A stretch of DNA of 64,000 nt, taken from positions 162,325-226,324 of the forward strand of contig NZ_PZJX01000047.1 of NCBI RefSeq assembly GCF_003034915.1, read 5' to 3'. A model generated the notes under the pieces. It did not search any database. It was not told the origin of the DNA and worked only from the letters and a program-made list of their open reading frames with translations. Positions 53,042 to 62,134 of this stretch are shown here, one piece after another. The stretch comes from Mesorhizobium helmanticense. GTDB lineage: Bacteria; Pseudomonadota; Alphaproteobacteria; Rhizobiales; Rhizobiaceae. A program made the translations under genes and the position numbers. Each line of letters opens with the position of its first letter. The first letter of the stretch is position 1.

Positions 53042-53959
53042 ATGCCCGCCGAAGACTATGAAATTCTCGATCCGCGTTTCGCGCGGCTGTTCAACGGTAA
53101 TGCGAATGTCGACAGACTGTACACCGGATGCCGGTGGGCGGAAGGGCCGGCATGGTTAGCGGCCGGCCGCTATGTGGTGTGGTCCGACATCCCCAACAAC
53201 CGCATGCTGCGCTACGACGAGACCGACGGCAGCGTCGGCGTGTTCCGCCACCCGTCCGGCAATTCCAACGGCAACACCGTCGACCGGCAGGGCCGGCTGG
53301 TCACCTGCGAGCATTCAGGGCGGCGCGTCAGCCGCACCGAGCATGACGGGTCGATCACCACCATCGCCGCCAAATGGCGCGGCAAGCGGTTGAATTCGCC
53401 CAACGATGCGGTGGTGAAGTCCGACGGCTCGATCTGGTTCACCGACCCGACCTACGGCATCGATACGGATTATGAGGGCGACAAGGCCGAGAGCGAGATC
53501 GGCGCCTGTCATGTCTACCGGGTCGATCCGGGCACCGGCGACGTCGAGGCGGTCATCACCGACATGGTCAGGCCCAACGGGCTCGCTTTCTCGCTCGACG
53601 AAAGCAAGCTCTATGTCGCCGACACCGGCCGCACGCACGGCGCTCAAAACCCGGCGCATATGCGGGTGTTCAATGTCGGCAAGGGCGGCAAGAAGGTTTC
53701 GGGCGAAAAGATCTTCGCCGACTGCACGGCCGGCCTGTTCGACGGTTTCCGGCTCGACGCGGACGGGCGGATCTGGACCAGCGCGGCCGATGGCATCCAT
53801 TGCTACGATCCGGACGGCACGCTGATCGGCAAGGTCAAGGTGCCGGAAGTGACTGCCAATTGCGTGTTCGGCGGCAACAAGCTCAACTGCCTCTATATCG
53901 CCGGCACGACTTCGCTTTACATGGTCCGGCTGATGGTCAACGGGGCCAAGACTTATTGA
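53042..53959 (+). CDS. SMP-30/gluconolactonase family protein
   Basis: 305 residues from the ATG at 53042, with GGAGGAAAC immediately before it. The six-bladed propeller's metal ligands fit E34 (GCRWAEGPAW), N121 (NSPNDAVV), N179 (VRPNGLAFS) and D234 (LFDGFRLDADGRIW). It should open a sugar lactone such as gluconolactone with Ca2+ or Zn2+. An upstream reading frame is open but has no ribosome-binding site. A small tautomerase gene follows on the same strand. Confidence 0.9.
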   Translation: MPAEDYEILDPRFARLFNGNANVDRLYTGCRWAEGPAWLAAGRYVVWSDIPNNRMLRYDETDGSVGVFRHPSGNSNGNTVDRQGRLVTCEHSGRRVSRTEHDGSITTIAAKWRGKRLNSPNDAVVKSDGSIWFTDPTYGIDTDYEGDKAESEIGACHVYRVDPGTGDVEAVITDMVRPNGLAFSLDESKLYVADTGRTHGAQNPAHMRVFNVGKGGKKVSGEKIFADCTAGLFDGFRLDADGRIWTSAADGIHCYDPDGTLIGKVKVPEVTANCVFGGNKLNCLYIAGTTSLYMVRLMVNGAKTY

Positions 53960-54118
53960 GGCTACTCGAAACTCTTTTCTGGCGGCCTTTGACGGCGTTT
54001 CTGCGCTTGCCCGCAGTGCCTGCTGCACTGCGGTTTCCGGTGCGACCACCCGGTTCGCCAGAGCGAATTTCGAGTCCGCTTGCTGACGGCAGCCAACAAA
54101 ATTCAAAGGGAGAACGTC

Positions 54119-54325
54119 ATGCCATTCGTCAACATCCGCATCGTCAAGGAAGTGATCGCCGCCGACCCCGCTGGCAAGAAGGCTGACATCGCCAAAAAGG
54201 TCACGGCAGCCATCATGGACGCCACTGGCCTGACCGAGAATGACGTCTGGGTGGTGTTCGAGGAGGTCAGCGCGCGCGACTGGTACGTCGGCAAGACCGA
54301 TGTCGAGACGTTGCGGAAGGGGTAG
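54119..54325 (+). CDS. 4-oxalocrotonate tautomerase-like protein
   Basis: 68 residues from the ATG at 54119 with GGGAGAA before it. After removal of Met the N-terminal Pro-1 (MPFVNIRIVKEV) is the catalytic base; KKADIAKKVTAAIMDATGL and VVFEEVSARDWYVGKTD follow. It forms small homo-oligomers catalysing enol-keto tautomerisation or dehalogenation. Its link with the lactonase is spatial only, with 158 bases between them and no gene in the gap. Confidence 0.9.
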   Translation: MPFVNIRIVKEVIAADPAGKKADIAKKVTAAIMDATGLTENDVWVVFEEVSARDWYVGKTDVETLRKG

Positions 54326-54332
54326 CGCGCCT

Positions 54333-54495
54333 CCCTTCTCCCTTGTGGGAGAAGGTGGATTGGCGCGCAGCGACAAGACGGATGAGGGGTGCTGGACGGA
54401 ATGAGACGGCGGCGATTTCACGCAAATTGCCAAGCTGGAGCACCCCTCATCCGACATCGCTTCGCGATGCCACCTTCTCCCACAAGGGGAGAAGG
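54333..54495. repeat. Inverted repeat element (family C, empty)
   Basis: The arms 54333-54395 and 54434-54495 carry CCTTCTCCCTTGTGGGAGAA and GATGAGGGGTGCTGGA, the same as those flanking the DUF559 gene at 45020-45564, but with only about 40 bases between. Confidence 0.75.
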
Positions 54496-54506
54496 GAAGG
54501 GCTCGC

Positions 54507-55040
54507 TTAACGCGAGCGGATGAAGTCGGCGAAGGCCGAGAGCGTATTGCGCATCGCCAGCACATTCGTCGGCTCTGCCAGGGTCTTCTCCACCTCCGGC
54601 GGTTTCTTGCCGAGCAGCGGAATTTCCAGCGTCACATCCTCATAAAGCGCGAAAGACATGGTGCGCATGATTTCGGTCAGCGCGGCTCGGGCAAACAGCG
54701 AGCGCGGCGAGGCGTGCACCAGCGTGGCCGGCTTGCCGACGGCTGCATCGCGCGAGACCAGCCAGTCCAGTGCGTTCTTCAGACCGCCCGGCACGCCATG
54801 CGCATATTCCGGGCAAGAGACGATGACACCGTCGGCTTTGTTGACCGCATCGATCAGCATCGTGGCCTTGGCCGGCGTCCGTTCGCCCTCGTCGTCCGGA
54901 TTGAAGATCGGCAATCGGCCGAGTCCGTCATAGACCGTGACATGGCAACCGGGCGGTGCGTTTTGCGCCAGAGCCACGATCAAGGCCGAGTTGGTGGAGG
55001 CGGCCCGCAGGCTGCCGGAGATGGCGAGGATGTTCAGCAA
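54507..55040 (-). CDS. NADPH-dependent FMN reductase family protein
   Basis: 177 residues. The flavodoxin-like start MLNILAISGSLRAASTNSAL is the FMN phosphate loop, then VSCPEYAHGVPGGLKNALDW with the conserved PEYxxGxPGxLKNALDW motif. It reduces quinones, azo dyes or chromate with NAD(P)H in a soluble dimer. It starts 33 bases after the preceding PPOX stop on the same strand and may be co-transcribed with it. Confidence 0.9.
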   Translation of the reverse strand: MLNILAISGSLRAASTNSALIVALAQNAPPGCHVTVYDGLGRLPIFNPDDEGERTPAKATMLIDAVNKADGVIVSCPEYAHGVPGGLKNALDWLVSRDAAVGKPATLVHASPRSLFARAALTEIMRTMSFALYEDVTLEIPLLGKKPPEVEKTLAEPTNVLAMRNTLSAFADFIRSR

Positions 55041-55073
55041 GGGTGCGCTCTGACGTATCGTGGCCTGCGCGGA

Positions 55074-55694
55074 CTACCACATCGTGTGTTTGTATTCCTC
55101 GTCCAGCCAGCGATCCGTCGCCTCGGCCGTATCGGCGACCGCCAGCTGGTCGCGCAGGATCTGGCCGAGCGTCGGCAGCGTCGCACGATCGTACCAGGTC
55201 TCCGGCTTCCACAGGTCGGAGCGCATGAAGGCCTTGGCGCAGTGCATGTAGGCGGCCTTCACCGACACCACGACGATGCATTGCGGCTGCTTGCCGTCGA
55301 CAGCGAGGCGCTCGCGCAAGCCGGGATCGATGGTGATGCGGGCATCGCCATTGACGCGCAGCGTCTCGTTCATGCCCGGAATGAGGAACAGCAGTCCGAT
55401 CGACGGGTTGAGAAGGATGTTCTCCAGCGTGTCCAGCCGGTTGTTACCGGGGCGGTCGGGGATGGCGATGGTTCGCTCGTCGAGCACGGCGGCAAAGCCC
55501 GGCTTGTCGCCTTTCGGCGTCACGTCGGCATTGCCGGCGCCGTCTGACGAGCCGATCAGCACGAAGGGGCTCTTGCCGATGAAGGAGCGGCAGTGGCCGT
55601 CCAGCGCCCGCAATTCCTTGCGGATCGAACCGTCGGTCGGTCGCGGCGTCTTGTAGATTGTCCTCAGCTCGTCACGCGTGGTGATGAACTCCAT
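55074..55694 (-). CDS. Pyridoxamine 5'-phosphate oxidase-family protein (FMN-binding split barrel)
   Basis: 206 residues. A split-barrel FMN family of the pyridoxamine-phosphate oxidase type: SPFVLIGSSDGAGNADVTPKG near residues 40-60, then RPGNNRLDTLENILLNPSIG and LRVNGDARITIDPGLRER. This is the MSMEG_1061/DUF-type subgroup rather than PdxH. Function unknown; it may bind FMN or F420. It follows yciB 23 bases before its own start. Confidence 0.85.
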   Translation of the reverse strand: MEFITTRDELRTIYKTPRPTDGSIRKELRALDGHCRSFIGKSPFVLIGSSDGAGNADVTPKGDKPGFAAVLDERTIAIPDRPGNNRLDTLENILLNPSIGLLFLIPGMNETLRVNGDARITIDPGLRERLAVDGKQPQCIVVVSVKAAYMHCAKAFMRSDLWKPETWYDRATLPTLGQILRDQLAVADTAEATDRWLDEEYKHTMW

Positions 55695-55717
55695 CCCCGT
55701 CTCCTCCTAGAATTGCT

Positions 55718-56392
55718 CTATTTGCCGGCCTTTTCCGCCTTCTCGGTCTTGTCCTCAAGCGAATGGCGCAGGATCAGCGGCATCTGGCTGAAGGTGAACA
55801 GAAGCGTGATCGGCATGATGCCCCAGACCTTGAAGGTAACCCATGCATCGGTGGAAAAATTCCGCCAGACCACTTCGTTGACAAGAGCCAGGAACAGGAA
55901 GAACAGACCCCAGCGGAAGGTGAGCTTGCGCCAGCCCTCGGCATCGAGATTGAAGGCCGAATCGAAGACATAGCCGAGCAGCGATTTGCCGAAGAACAAG
56001 CCGCCGAGCAGCACGCCGCCGAACAGCGTGTTGACGATGGTCGGCTTCATCTTGATGAAGATGTCGTCCTGCAGGTAGAGCGTCAGCGCGCCGAAGACGA
56101 GGACGACGACGCCCGACACCATCGGCATGATCGGCAGCGTGCGTGTGAGCAGCCAGGACACGATCAGCGCGATCGCGGTCGCGGCCATGAACAGGCCGGT
56201 GGCGACGAAGATCGGCCCGCCGAATTCGGCAAGGGCTGGAAATTTCTGCGTCAGCCACTCGCCGCGCGCATTGGCGAAGAAGAACACCATCAGCGGGCCG
56301 AGCTCCAGCACCAGCTTGAGCAGCGGATTGACGCCTTCCTTCTTCTGCTTTTGCGGGTCGGACGGGTCGCGTTCGAGAATGGGCGGGTTCAT
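55718..56392 (-). CDS. Intracellular septation protein A family (YciB/IspZ)
   Basis: 224 residues from the ATG at 56392 (MNPPILERDPSDPQKQKKEG). Five or six helices, with the YciB signature LVLELGPLMVFFFANARGEW near the start and WVTFKVWGIMPITLLFTFSQ near the end. The family affects cell division and envelope integrity through divisome contacts; the biochemical role is uncertain. It follows ftsY by 60 bases across a short repeat. Confidence 0.9.
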   Translation of the reverse strand: MNPPILERDPSDPQKQKKEGVNPLLKLVLELGPLMVFFFANARGEWLTQKFPALAEFGGPIFVATGLFMAATAIALIVSWLLTRTLPIMPMVSGVVVLVFGALTLYLQDDIFIKMKPTIVNTLFGGVLLGGLFFGKSLLGYVFDSAFNLDAEGWRKLTFRWGLFFLFLALVNEVVWRNFSTDAWVTFKVWGIMPITLLFTFSQMPLILRHSLEDKTEKAEKAGK

Positions 56393-56407
56393 GGTTTCCT
56401 TCTTACA

Positions 56408-56450
56408 CATGGTCTTGTCCAAAAAGCCTGCAACTTCTTGGGATCATGCT
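56408..56450. repeat. Short dispersed palindromic repeat
   Basis: CATGGTCTTGTCCAAAAAGC CTGCAACTTCTTGGGATCATGCT is a copy of the repeat class at 6909 and 33213. It lies in the 60-base gap between ftsY and yciB. A GAAGTTG-type pairing may give a weak hairpin. Confidence 0.6.
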
Positions 56451-56452
56451 TT

Positions 56453-58339
56453 TTAGGCCACTCCAGCGATCGCCCGGGCGAATTCGCTTGCCGAGAAAGG
56501 TTCGAGGTCGTCGACCTGCTCGCCGACGCCGATGAAATAGACCGGCAATTTATGCTTTGCCGCGATCGCCACCAGAATACCGCCGCGCGCCGTGCCGTCC
56601 AGCTTGGTCATCACCAGGCCATTGACGCCGGCGACATTGCGGAAGATCTCGACCTGGTTGAGCGCGTTCTGGCCGGTGGTGGCGTCGACCGTCTGCAGCA
56701 CGGTGTGCGGCGCTTCCGGGTCGAGCTTGCCCAGCACGCGCACGATCTTCTCCAGTTCCGCCATCAGCTCGGTCTTGTTCTGCAGCCGGCCGGCGGTGTC
56801 GATGATCAGCACGTCGGAGCCGGCTTCCCTGGCCCGCTCGAAGGCGTCGTAGGCGAGGCCGGCAGCGTCGGCGCCGAGTTTCGAGGCAATGACCGGCGAT
56901 TTCGTCCGCTCGCCCCAGATCTTGAGCTGCTCGATCGCCGCGGCGCGGAAGGTGTCGCCGGCGGCGAGCATCACCGACAGGCCGCCATCGGTGAGCTTGG
57001 CCGCCAGCTTGCCGATGGTCGTGGTCTTGCCGGTGCCGTTGACGCCGACGACCAGGATGACATGCGGCTTGTGGGAGAGGTCGAGCTCCAGCGGCATGGC
57101 GACATGGGTCAGCACCTTCTCCACCTCGGCCGCCATGATGGCACGCACTTCAGTGTCGGAGACATCCTTGCCGTAGCGGCTGGCGGCCAGCGCATCGGTG
57201 ACGCGCAGGGCGGTTTCCATACCGAGGTCGGCGCGGATCAGCACGTCCTCCAGATCCTGCAGCGTGTCCTCGTCGAGCTTCCTCTTGGTGAAGACGCCGG
57301 CGATGTTGCCGGTGAGCTCGCGGGACGAACGGGCAAGCCCGTCCTTCATGCGCTGGAACCACGAGCGCCGCTGAACCGGTTCCGGCGCCTTTTGCGGCTC
57401 CGCTTTCTGCTCGACCTTCCTGGTGACCGTCACCTTGCCAGGGACGGGGGCGGTTTTGGGTTGTGGGGCTGGCTGGGGCGCTGGTATGGCCTCCGGCTCG
57501 GGCGCGATTTCGGCACGGACCGGCTGTGTCTCCACCGGTGCCGGCTGTCGAATGGGGGGCGGGATTTCGGCCGGCGGGGCTTCGGGTTCAGGCGCGGCCG
57601 GGGACGGCTCGACGACGGGCTGCAGCACGGGTTCTGCGATGGAGGCGGGCGCTACCTCCTCCTTGAGAGGAGGTTCGAGCGTCGCCGCAGCTTCGATCTC
57701 CGGAGCAATCTCGGCGCGCAGCGGCTCCGGATCGATGGGAGCCGGCTGGCGAACGGGCGGCAAAACTTCGGCCGGAGGAATTTCGGGCGCCGGCGTCTCC
57801 GCTGGGACCTCAGCAGGCGGCGTCGGCACTTCGGCGGGCGCCGGTTCGGGCTGCGTCTCAGGGCGTGGCGGTGCGATCTCCGGCTCGGCCGGCGCGGGAG
57901 GTACTTCCTGCGGCTGCGGTTCGGGGGCAGGCTCGGGAACGACCGGCGGTGTTGGAATTTCCTCGGGCGCTGGCGGCTCGGCAGGCGTCTCGGGAGCGGG
58001 CTCCTCTATCGGCTCGGGCTCCGGCAGAGGTTCCGGTTCGGACGGAACAATCGGCTCTGGTGCTGGCGGAATGGTCGGGGTCGGCTCGGGCTTTGGCTCC
58101 TCGGGCTGCGGCTCTGCTTCCGCTTCGACTGGCGGAGCTGATGCGGGCTCGACCGACGGCGCGGCTTCTGCCTCGGGCTCGTCGCGCTTCAAAAACTCCG
58201 GAACGGTCTGCTCGGCCGCCGGCTTGAGCGCCTCCAGCGCGTCCCATTTGATCGGCGGCAGGGGGGCGGTCTCGTCGATGCGCTCCTCGACGACTTCCTT
58301 CTTGCCGAACGAAAATATCTTCTTGAAAAAACCGGCCAT
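56453..58339 (-). CDS. ftsY: Signal recognition particle receptor FtsY
   Basis: 628 residues. The C-terminal NG domain begins near 325: GVNGTGKT at 432-439, GDTFRAAAIEQL, DTAGR at 514-518 and TKLDGTARGG. The first 320 residues are a very acidic Pro/Glu/Ala-rich region with a basic start MAGFFKKIFSFGKKE that may bind lipid. Within it, residues 188-217 and 255-284 are near-repeats (PPAEVLPPVRQPAP and PPAEIPPPIRQPAP). It docks Ffh-ribosome complexes to SecYEG. E. coli FtsY is 497 residues, so the linker is longer here. It ends 60 bases upstream of yciB and begins 12 bases after mtaB. Confidence 0.95.
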   Translation of the reverse strand: MAGFFKKIFSFGKKEVVEERIDETAPLPPIKWDALEALKPAAEQTVPEFLKRDEPEAEAAPSVEPASAPPVEAEAEPQPEEPKPEPTPTIPPAPEPIVPSEPEPLPEPEPIEEPAPETPAEPPAPEEIPTPPVVPEPAPEPQPQEVPPAPAEPEIAPPRPETQPEPAPAEVPTPPAEVPAETPAPEIPPAEVLPPVRQPAPIDPEPLRAEIAPEIEAAATLEPPLKEEVAPASIAEPVLQPVVEPSPAAPEPEAPPAEIPPPIRQPAPVETQPVRAEIAPEPEAIPAPQPAPQPKTAPVPGKVTVTRKVEQKAEPQKAPEPVQRRSWFQRMKDGLARSSRELTGNIAGVFTKRKLDEDTLQDLEDVLIRADLGMETALRVTDALAASRYGKDVSDTEVRAIMAAEVEKVLTHVAMPLELDLSHKPHVILVVGVNGTGKTTTIGKLAAKLTDGGLSVMLAAGDTFRAAAIEQLKIWGERTKSPVIASKLGADAAGLAYDAFERAREAGSDVLIIDTAGRLQNKTELMAELEKIVRVLGKLDPEAPHTVLQTVDATTGQNALNQVEIFRNVAGVNGLVMTKLDGTARGGILVAIAAKHKLPVYFIGVGEQVDDLEPFSASEFARAIAGVA

Positions 58340-58351
58340 GCTTCAATCGTC

Positions 58352-59653
58352 TCAGGCGGCGCGGGCAGCGAGCGGCGCCGCGATGAGGCGAGCGCCGTCA
58401 TGGCCGGCGATATCGGCCTCGACGATCTCGCCCGGCGCGCCAGCCGCGATCGCGGCTAGCGTAAACCCTTCGGTGCGGCCGAGGCCGTCGCGCTCGAGCA
58501 GGATCGACTGGCGGCTGCCGGCGAGCGACGACAAATGGCTGCTGTAGGCGGCTTCACCGGCCTGGCGCAGCCGGGCGGCGCGCTGCTTGACCACTTCGCG
58601 GCGGACCTGCGGCATGCGCGCGGCGGGCGTGCCTTCGCGCGGGCTGAATGGGAAGACGTGCAGATGCGTCAGGCCGCATTCCTCGACAATCTTTTCGGAA
58701 TTCTCGAACATCGCCTCGGTCTCGGTCGGGAAACCGGCGATGATGTCGGCGCCGAAGACGATGCCGGGACGCAGTTTCCTGACATCCTCGCAGAAGCGGA
58801 TCGACTGGTCTCGGCTGTGCCGGCGCTTCATCCGCTTCAGGATCATGTCGTCGCCGGATTGCAGCGACAGATGCAGATGCGGCATCAGCCGTGGCTCGGT
58901 GGCAATCGCGTCGAGCAGATCCTCATCGGCCTCGATCGAATCGATGGAGGAAAGCCGCAGGCGCTTTACGCCTTGCACCTGCTTCAGGATCGTCTTGACC
59001 AGTTTGCCAAGCTTCGGTGCGCCGGGCAGGTCGGCGCCGAAGCTTGTCATGTCGACCCCGGTCAGCACGATCTCGGCATAGCCATTGTCGCTGAGCCGCT
59101 TGACCTGCTCGACCACGGCGCCCATCGGCACCGAGCGCGAATTGCCGCGGCCGTAAGGAATGATGCAGAAGGTGCAGCGGTGGTCGCAACCGTTCTGCAC
59201 CTGGACGAAGGCGCGCGCCCGGCCCTCGATGGCATCGACCATATGGCCGGCCGTCTCGCGCACCGAAAAGATGTCGTTGACGCGCGCCTTCTCCGTGTCG
59301 TTGACGCCGAAATCGGGCAGTGCGCGGTAGGAATGCGCCTTGAGCTTCTCCTCATTGCCGAGGACGAGATCGACCTCGTCCATGACGGTGAAATTCTGCG
59401 GCTCGGTCTGCGCGGCGCAGCCGGTGACGATGATGCGCGCCCCGGGATTCTCGCGGCGGGCTTTTCTGATCGACTGCCTGGCCTGGCGCACCGCCTCGCC
59501 GGTGACGGCGCAGGTGTTGAAGATGATGGCGCCGCCTTCCAGCGCACCGAGGCCGGCGCTTTCGGCCTGGCTGCGCATCACTTCGGATTCGTAGGTGTTC
59601 AGCCGGCAGCCAAAGGTGACGACCTCGATACCCTTGTTGGAGACAGCGCCCAT
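58352..59653 (-). CDS. mtaB: tRNA t6A37 methylthiotransferase
   Basis: 433 residues from the ATG at 59653, overlapping the dapF stop (ATGA). Auxiliary cluster ligands C16, C48 and C79 precede the radical-SAM motif C156, C160 and C163 in CDHRCTFCIIPYGRGNSR. A C-terminal TRAM-like domain follows near 370-430. It adds a methylthio group to t6A37 of ANN-decoding tRNAs, making ms2t6A. Length fits MtaB rather than RimO or MiaB. Confidence 0.95.
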   Translation of the reverse strand: MGAVSNKGIEVVTFGCRLNTYESEVMRSQAESAGLGALEGGAIIFNTCAVTGEAVRQARQSIRKARRENPGARIIVTGCAAQTEPQNFTVMDEVDLVLGNEEKLKAHSYRALPDFGVNDTEKARVNDIFSVRETAGHMVDAIEGRARAFVQVQNGCDHRCTFCIIPYGRGNSRSVPMGAVVEQVKRLSDNGYAEIVLTGVDMTSFGADLPGAPKLGKLVKTILKQVQGVKRLRLSSIDSIEADEDLLDAIATEPRLMPHLHLSLQSGDDMILKRMKRRHSRDQSIRFCEDVRKLRPGIVFGADIIAGFPTETEAMFENSEKIVEECGLTHLHVFPFSPREGTPAARMPQVRREVVKQRAARLRQAGEAAYSSHLSSLAGSRQSILLERDGLGRTEGFTLAAIAAGAPGEIVEADIAGHDGARLIAAPLAARAA

Positions 59654-60537
59654 CAGGCGGCGCTTTCGGTGTCGCGGGCCCAGGCGCCGGTCGACGGGTC
59701 GAAGCTGCCGGAAAATTCCCATTCGGCGGCACCGGTCAGGATGACGTGGTCGTCGTCGCGCCATTCGACATGCAGTTCGCCGCCGCCGGGCGTCACCAGC
59801 GTGACACTGCGTCCAGTGCGCCTGGTGCGGGCGGCAGCGACGACGGCGGCACAGGCGGCTGAGCCGCAGGCCTTGGTCAGGCCGGCGCCGCGCTCCCAGG
59901 TGCGGATGACCATGGTCCCGGGCGAAGTGACCTGCGCAATCGTGATGTTGGCGCGCTCGGGGAAGATCGGATGGTTTTCCAGCAGCGGGCCGAAGCGGTC
60001 GAGCTCGTAAGACCAGACATCGTTGTCGACCCAGAAGATGGCGTGCGGGTTGCCCATCGAAACGACCGAGGGCGAATGCAGCACCGGCGCATCGATTGGG
60101 CCGATCTGCAACTCGATCATCCGGGTGTCGCGGAACTCCTCGGCCAGCGGGATGTCCTGCCAGCCAAAACGCGGTGTGCCCATGTCGACCGAGATCGAAC
60201 CGTCGTCATGTTCCCTGGCGTTGAGGATGCCGGCAACCGTCTCGAAGGTGAATGTCTTCTGGCCGGTCTCGGCGGCGAGCGCCCGGACGACGCAGCGCAT
60301 GCCGTTGCCGCAAGCCTGCGCGCCGGTTCCGTCGGAATTCAAGATGTCGATGAAAAAGGCGGTGCCCGGGGTCCTGGCGTCGTGGATCGCCATGATCTGG
60401 TCGAATTTCGTGGCCGTGTCGCCATTGAGCGTAATGGCGGCAGCCGCGGTTACCCGATCGGCACGACCGCGCATATCGGCAACGATGATCTCGTTGCCGA
60501 TGCCGTTCATCTTGGCGAAGGGGGCCGTGCCTGCCAT
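59653..60537 (-). CDS. dapF: Diaminopimelate epimerase
   Basis: 294 residues. The two catalytic cysteines are C76 in AQACGNGMRC and C224 in TKACGSAACAA. It interconverts LL- and meso-diaminopimelate for lysine and peptidoglycan. The order dapF-mtaB-ftsY-yciB on one strand, with ATGA and 12-base junctions, is a common rhizobial arrangement. Full length, intact. Confidence 0.96.
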   Translation of the reverse strand: MAGTAPFAKMNGIGNEIIVADMRGRADRVTAAAAITLNGDTATKFDQIMAIHDARTPGTAFFIDILNSDGTGAQACGNGMRCVVRALAAETGQKTFTFETVAGILNAREHDDGSISVDMGTPRFGWQDIPLAEEFRDTRMIELQIGPIDAPVLHSPSVVSMGNPHAIFWVDNDVWSYELDRFGPLLENHPIFPERANITIAQVTSPGTMVIRTWERGAGLTKACGSAACAAVVAAARTRRTGRSVTLVTPGGGELHVEWRDDDHVILTGAAEWEFSGSFDPSTGAWARDTESAA

Positions 60538-60635
60538 TGCTCCGGTGGTTCCGCGTCGGTTAGCCGTGTCCGTTTGGCGCTATATGGCGGAAACGGGCCG
60601 GAATTACCAGTGCGGCGCGTTATCGGCGGACGTTC

Positions 60636-60797
60636 TCACGTCACCGCAAAAACGCCAAGTACGATCAGCAGGAAGATGAGGAGAACGATGCCGATGAGAA
60701 TTCGGGCGCCGGTCGCGGCAGCCCCTGCCAGTGCCGGCATGCCGAGCAGGCTTGCCGCGGCAGCGACGATCAGAAGAATGATGATCCATTTGATCAT
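60636..60797 (-). CDS. DUF1328 small membrane protein (YtjA family)
   Basis: 53 residues from the ATG at 60797. Two membrane helices (IKWIIILLIVAAAASLLGM and ARILIGIVLLIFLLIVLGV) separated by PALAGAAATG, the DUF1328 pattern. GGAGCC precedes the start. Function unknown; stress-related in some bacteria. Confidence 0.88.
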   Translation of the reverse strand: MIKWIIILLIVAAAASLLGMPALAGAAATGARILIGIVLLIFLLIVLGVFAVT

Positions 60798-60854
60798 GGA
60801 AGGCTCCCAATTGTGTCGGCGAAACAACGCGTTTCAGCGATTTGGGTTCCTTCG

Positions 60855-61928
60855 TTAGACCGCCGGCACGTCCCAGACTTCGCCGGGCCGCAAGGCGCGA
60901 AAGCATTCCTGTGGTAGGCCTTCGGCGTCCAGCGCCTCGGCCAGTTTCCGGGCCGGCTCGTCGATCGGCTCGTTGGTGAGCTGGAACGTGCCCCAATGGC
61001 AGCCGGCGGCATGGGCGGCGTTGCAAAGCTTCATGCCTTGCACCGCTTCTTGCGGGTTCTGGTGATGCGGCGCCATGAACCAGCGCGGCTCATAGGCGCC
61101 GATCGGCAGGATGGCGAGGCGCAAGCCGCCATGTTTCTCGGCCACCAGGCGGTAATTGGTGCCGTCGTGAAAGCCGGTGTCGCCGGCGAAATAGATCTTT
61201 CCGGCCGGAGTCTCGACGACGAAGCCGGCCCACAGCGCCATGCGCCGGTCGCGCGCGCCGCGCGCCGACCAGTGATGCACCGGCTCGACATGAACGGCGA
61301 CATCATTTGCGATATCGACCCGGTCGCCCCAGTCATGCACCGACAGCCGCATGCCAGGCACGGCTTGATCGATGATGGCGTCGTTGCCGAGCGGCGTCAG
61401 CACCAGCGGGTCGTGCCTGGCCTTCAGCCGCTTCAGCGTGGTGAGGTCAAGATGGTCGTAATGATTGTGGCTGACCAGCACGAGGTCGATCGGCGGCAAA
61501 TGGGAAAAGGCAATGCCTGGCGGATTGACCCGTTTCGGCCCGGCAAAGGAGAGCGGCGAGACGCGCGGCGACCAGACCGGGTCGGTCAGGATGTTCAGCC
61601 CGGCGGTCTGGATGAGCAACGACGAGTGGCCGACCATGGTCAGCCGCAGTTCGGCGCCGTCGACGCGCTCGGCCGGTCTTGCCTGATGAAACGGGCTCGG
61701 CTGGGCTGCCGGCCATTTCGAGCGGTCGCCGCCCACCTGCCATTTCAGCAGGTCGGAAAAACGGCCGGGCGGCTTGCCGTTGGGATTGAAGAACAAGGTG
61801 CCGTCGAAATGATCGCTGGGCGGGCCGCTGTAATAGCGATTGGCGGCTCTCTTTCTCGCGGCCAAGGTTTCGGCTCCGGCAGGTTCGATTTTACCAGAGA
61901 TAGGGCCGAAGCCGCTTGGCGCAAGCAT
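60855..61928 (-). CDS. MBL-fold metal-dependent hydrolase (NAPE-PLD-like)
   Basis: 357 residues from the ATG at 61928; a start at 62045 would add 39 less typical residues. The core NRYYSGPPSDHFDGTLFFNP is the usual beginning, then SHNHYDHLD (metal ligands), PVHHWSARG, FAGDTGFHDG and a late GAYEPRWFMAPHHQNPQEAV. This is the NAPE-PLD/UlaG-like metallo-beta-lactamase subgroup with two zinc ions; the substrate may be a phospholipid amide but is unproven. It faces an Omp19-like lipoprotein gene divergently, about 206 bases apart. Confidence 0.85.
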   Translation of the reverse strand: MLAPSGFGPISGKIEPAGAETLAARKRAANRYYSGPPSDHFDGTLFFNPNGKPPGRFSDLLKWQVGGDRSKWPAAQPSPFHQARPAERVDGAELRLTMVGHSSLLIQTAGLNILTDPVWSPRVSPLSFAGPKRVNPPGIAFSHLPPIDLVLVSHNHYDHLDLTTLKRLKARHDPLVLTPLGNDAIIDQAVPGMRLSVHDWGDRVDIANDVAVHVEPVHHWSARGARDRRMALWAGFVVETPAGKIYFAGDTGFHDGTNYRLVAEKHGGLRLAILPIGAYEPRWFMAPHHQNPQEAVQGMKLCNAAHAAGCHWGTFQLTNEPIDEPARKLAEALDAEGLPQECFRALRPGEVWDVPAV

Positions 61929-62134
61929 CTGCCTCGGCAGCCGAAACTCGACGCTCGCTACGCCCGGATGGCTTTTTGCCAGTGCCAAGCATCTCAATCG
62001 TGATAATTTAGCAACAAATCTTGCTGCAAACTGTATTTTAACCATATCGGGTTGAAATTTCGCCACCTTCTCCGTCTTGTTGCGGGTGGGATTTGTGCGG
62101 ACGGCAGCCCCGGCCGGATCCGACGGAGGTTGGA

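Noticed and set aside
55763..58141. A 792-codon plus-strand open frame
   Set aside because: It is antisense to yciB and ftsY. The His/Arg/Gly-rich, low-complexity translation is a mirror of the Pro/Glu-rich ftsY linker, and both real genes have full motifs.
57423..58547. A Gly/Ser-rich 374-codon plus-strand frame
   Set aside because: It is antisense to the repetitive ftsY N-terminal region; glycine and serine bias comes from complementing proline and alanine codons.
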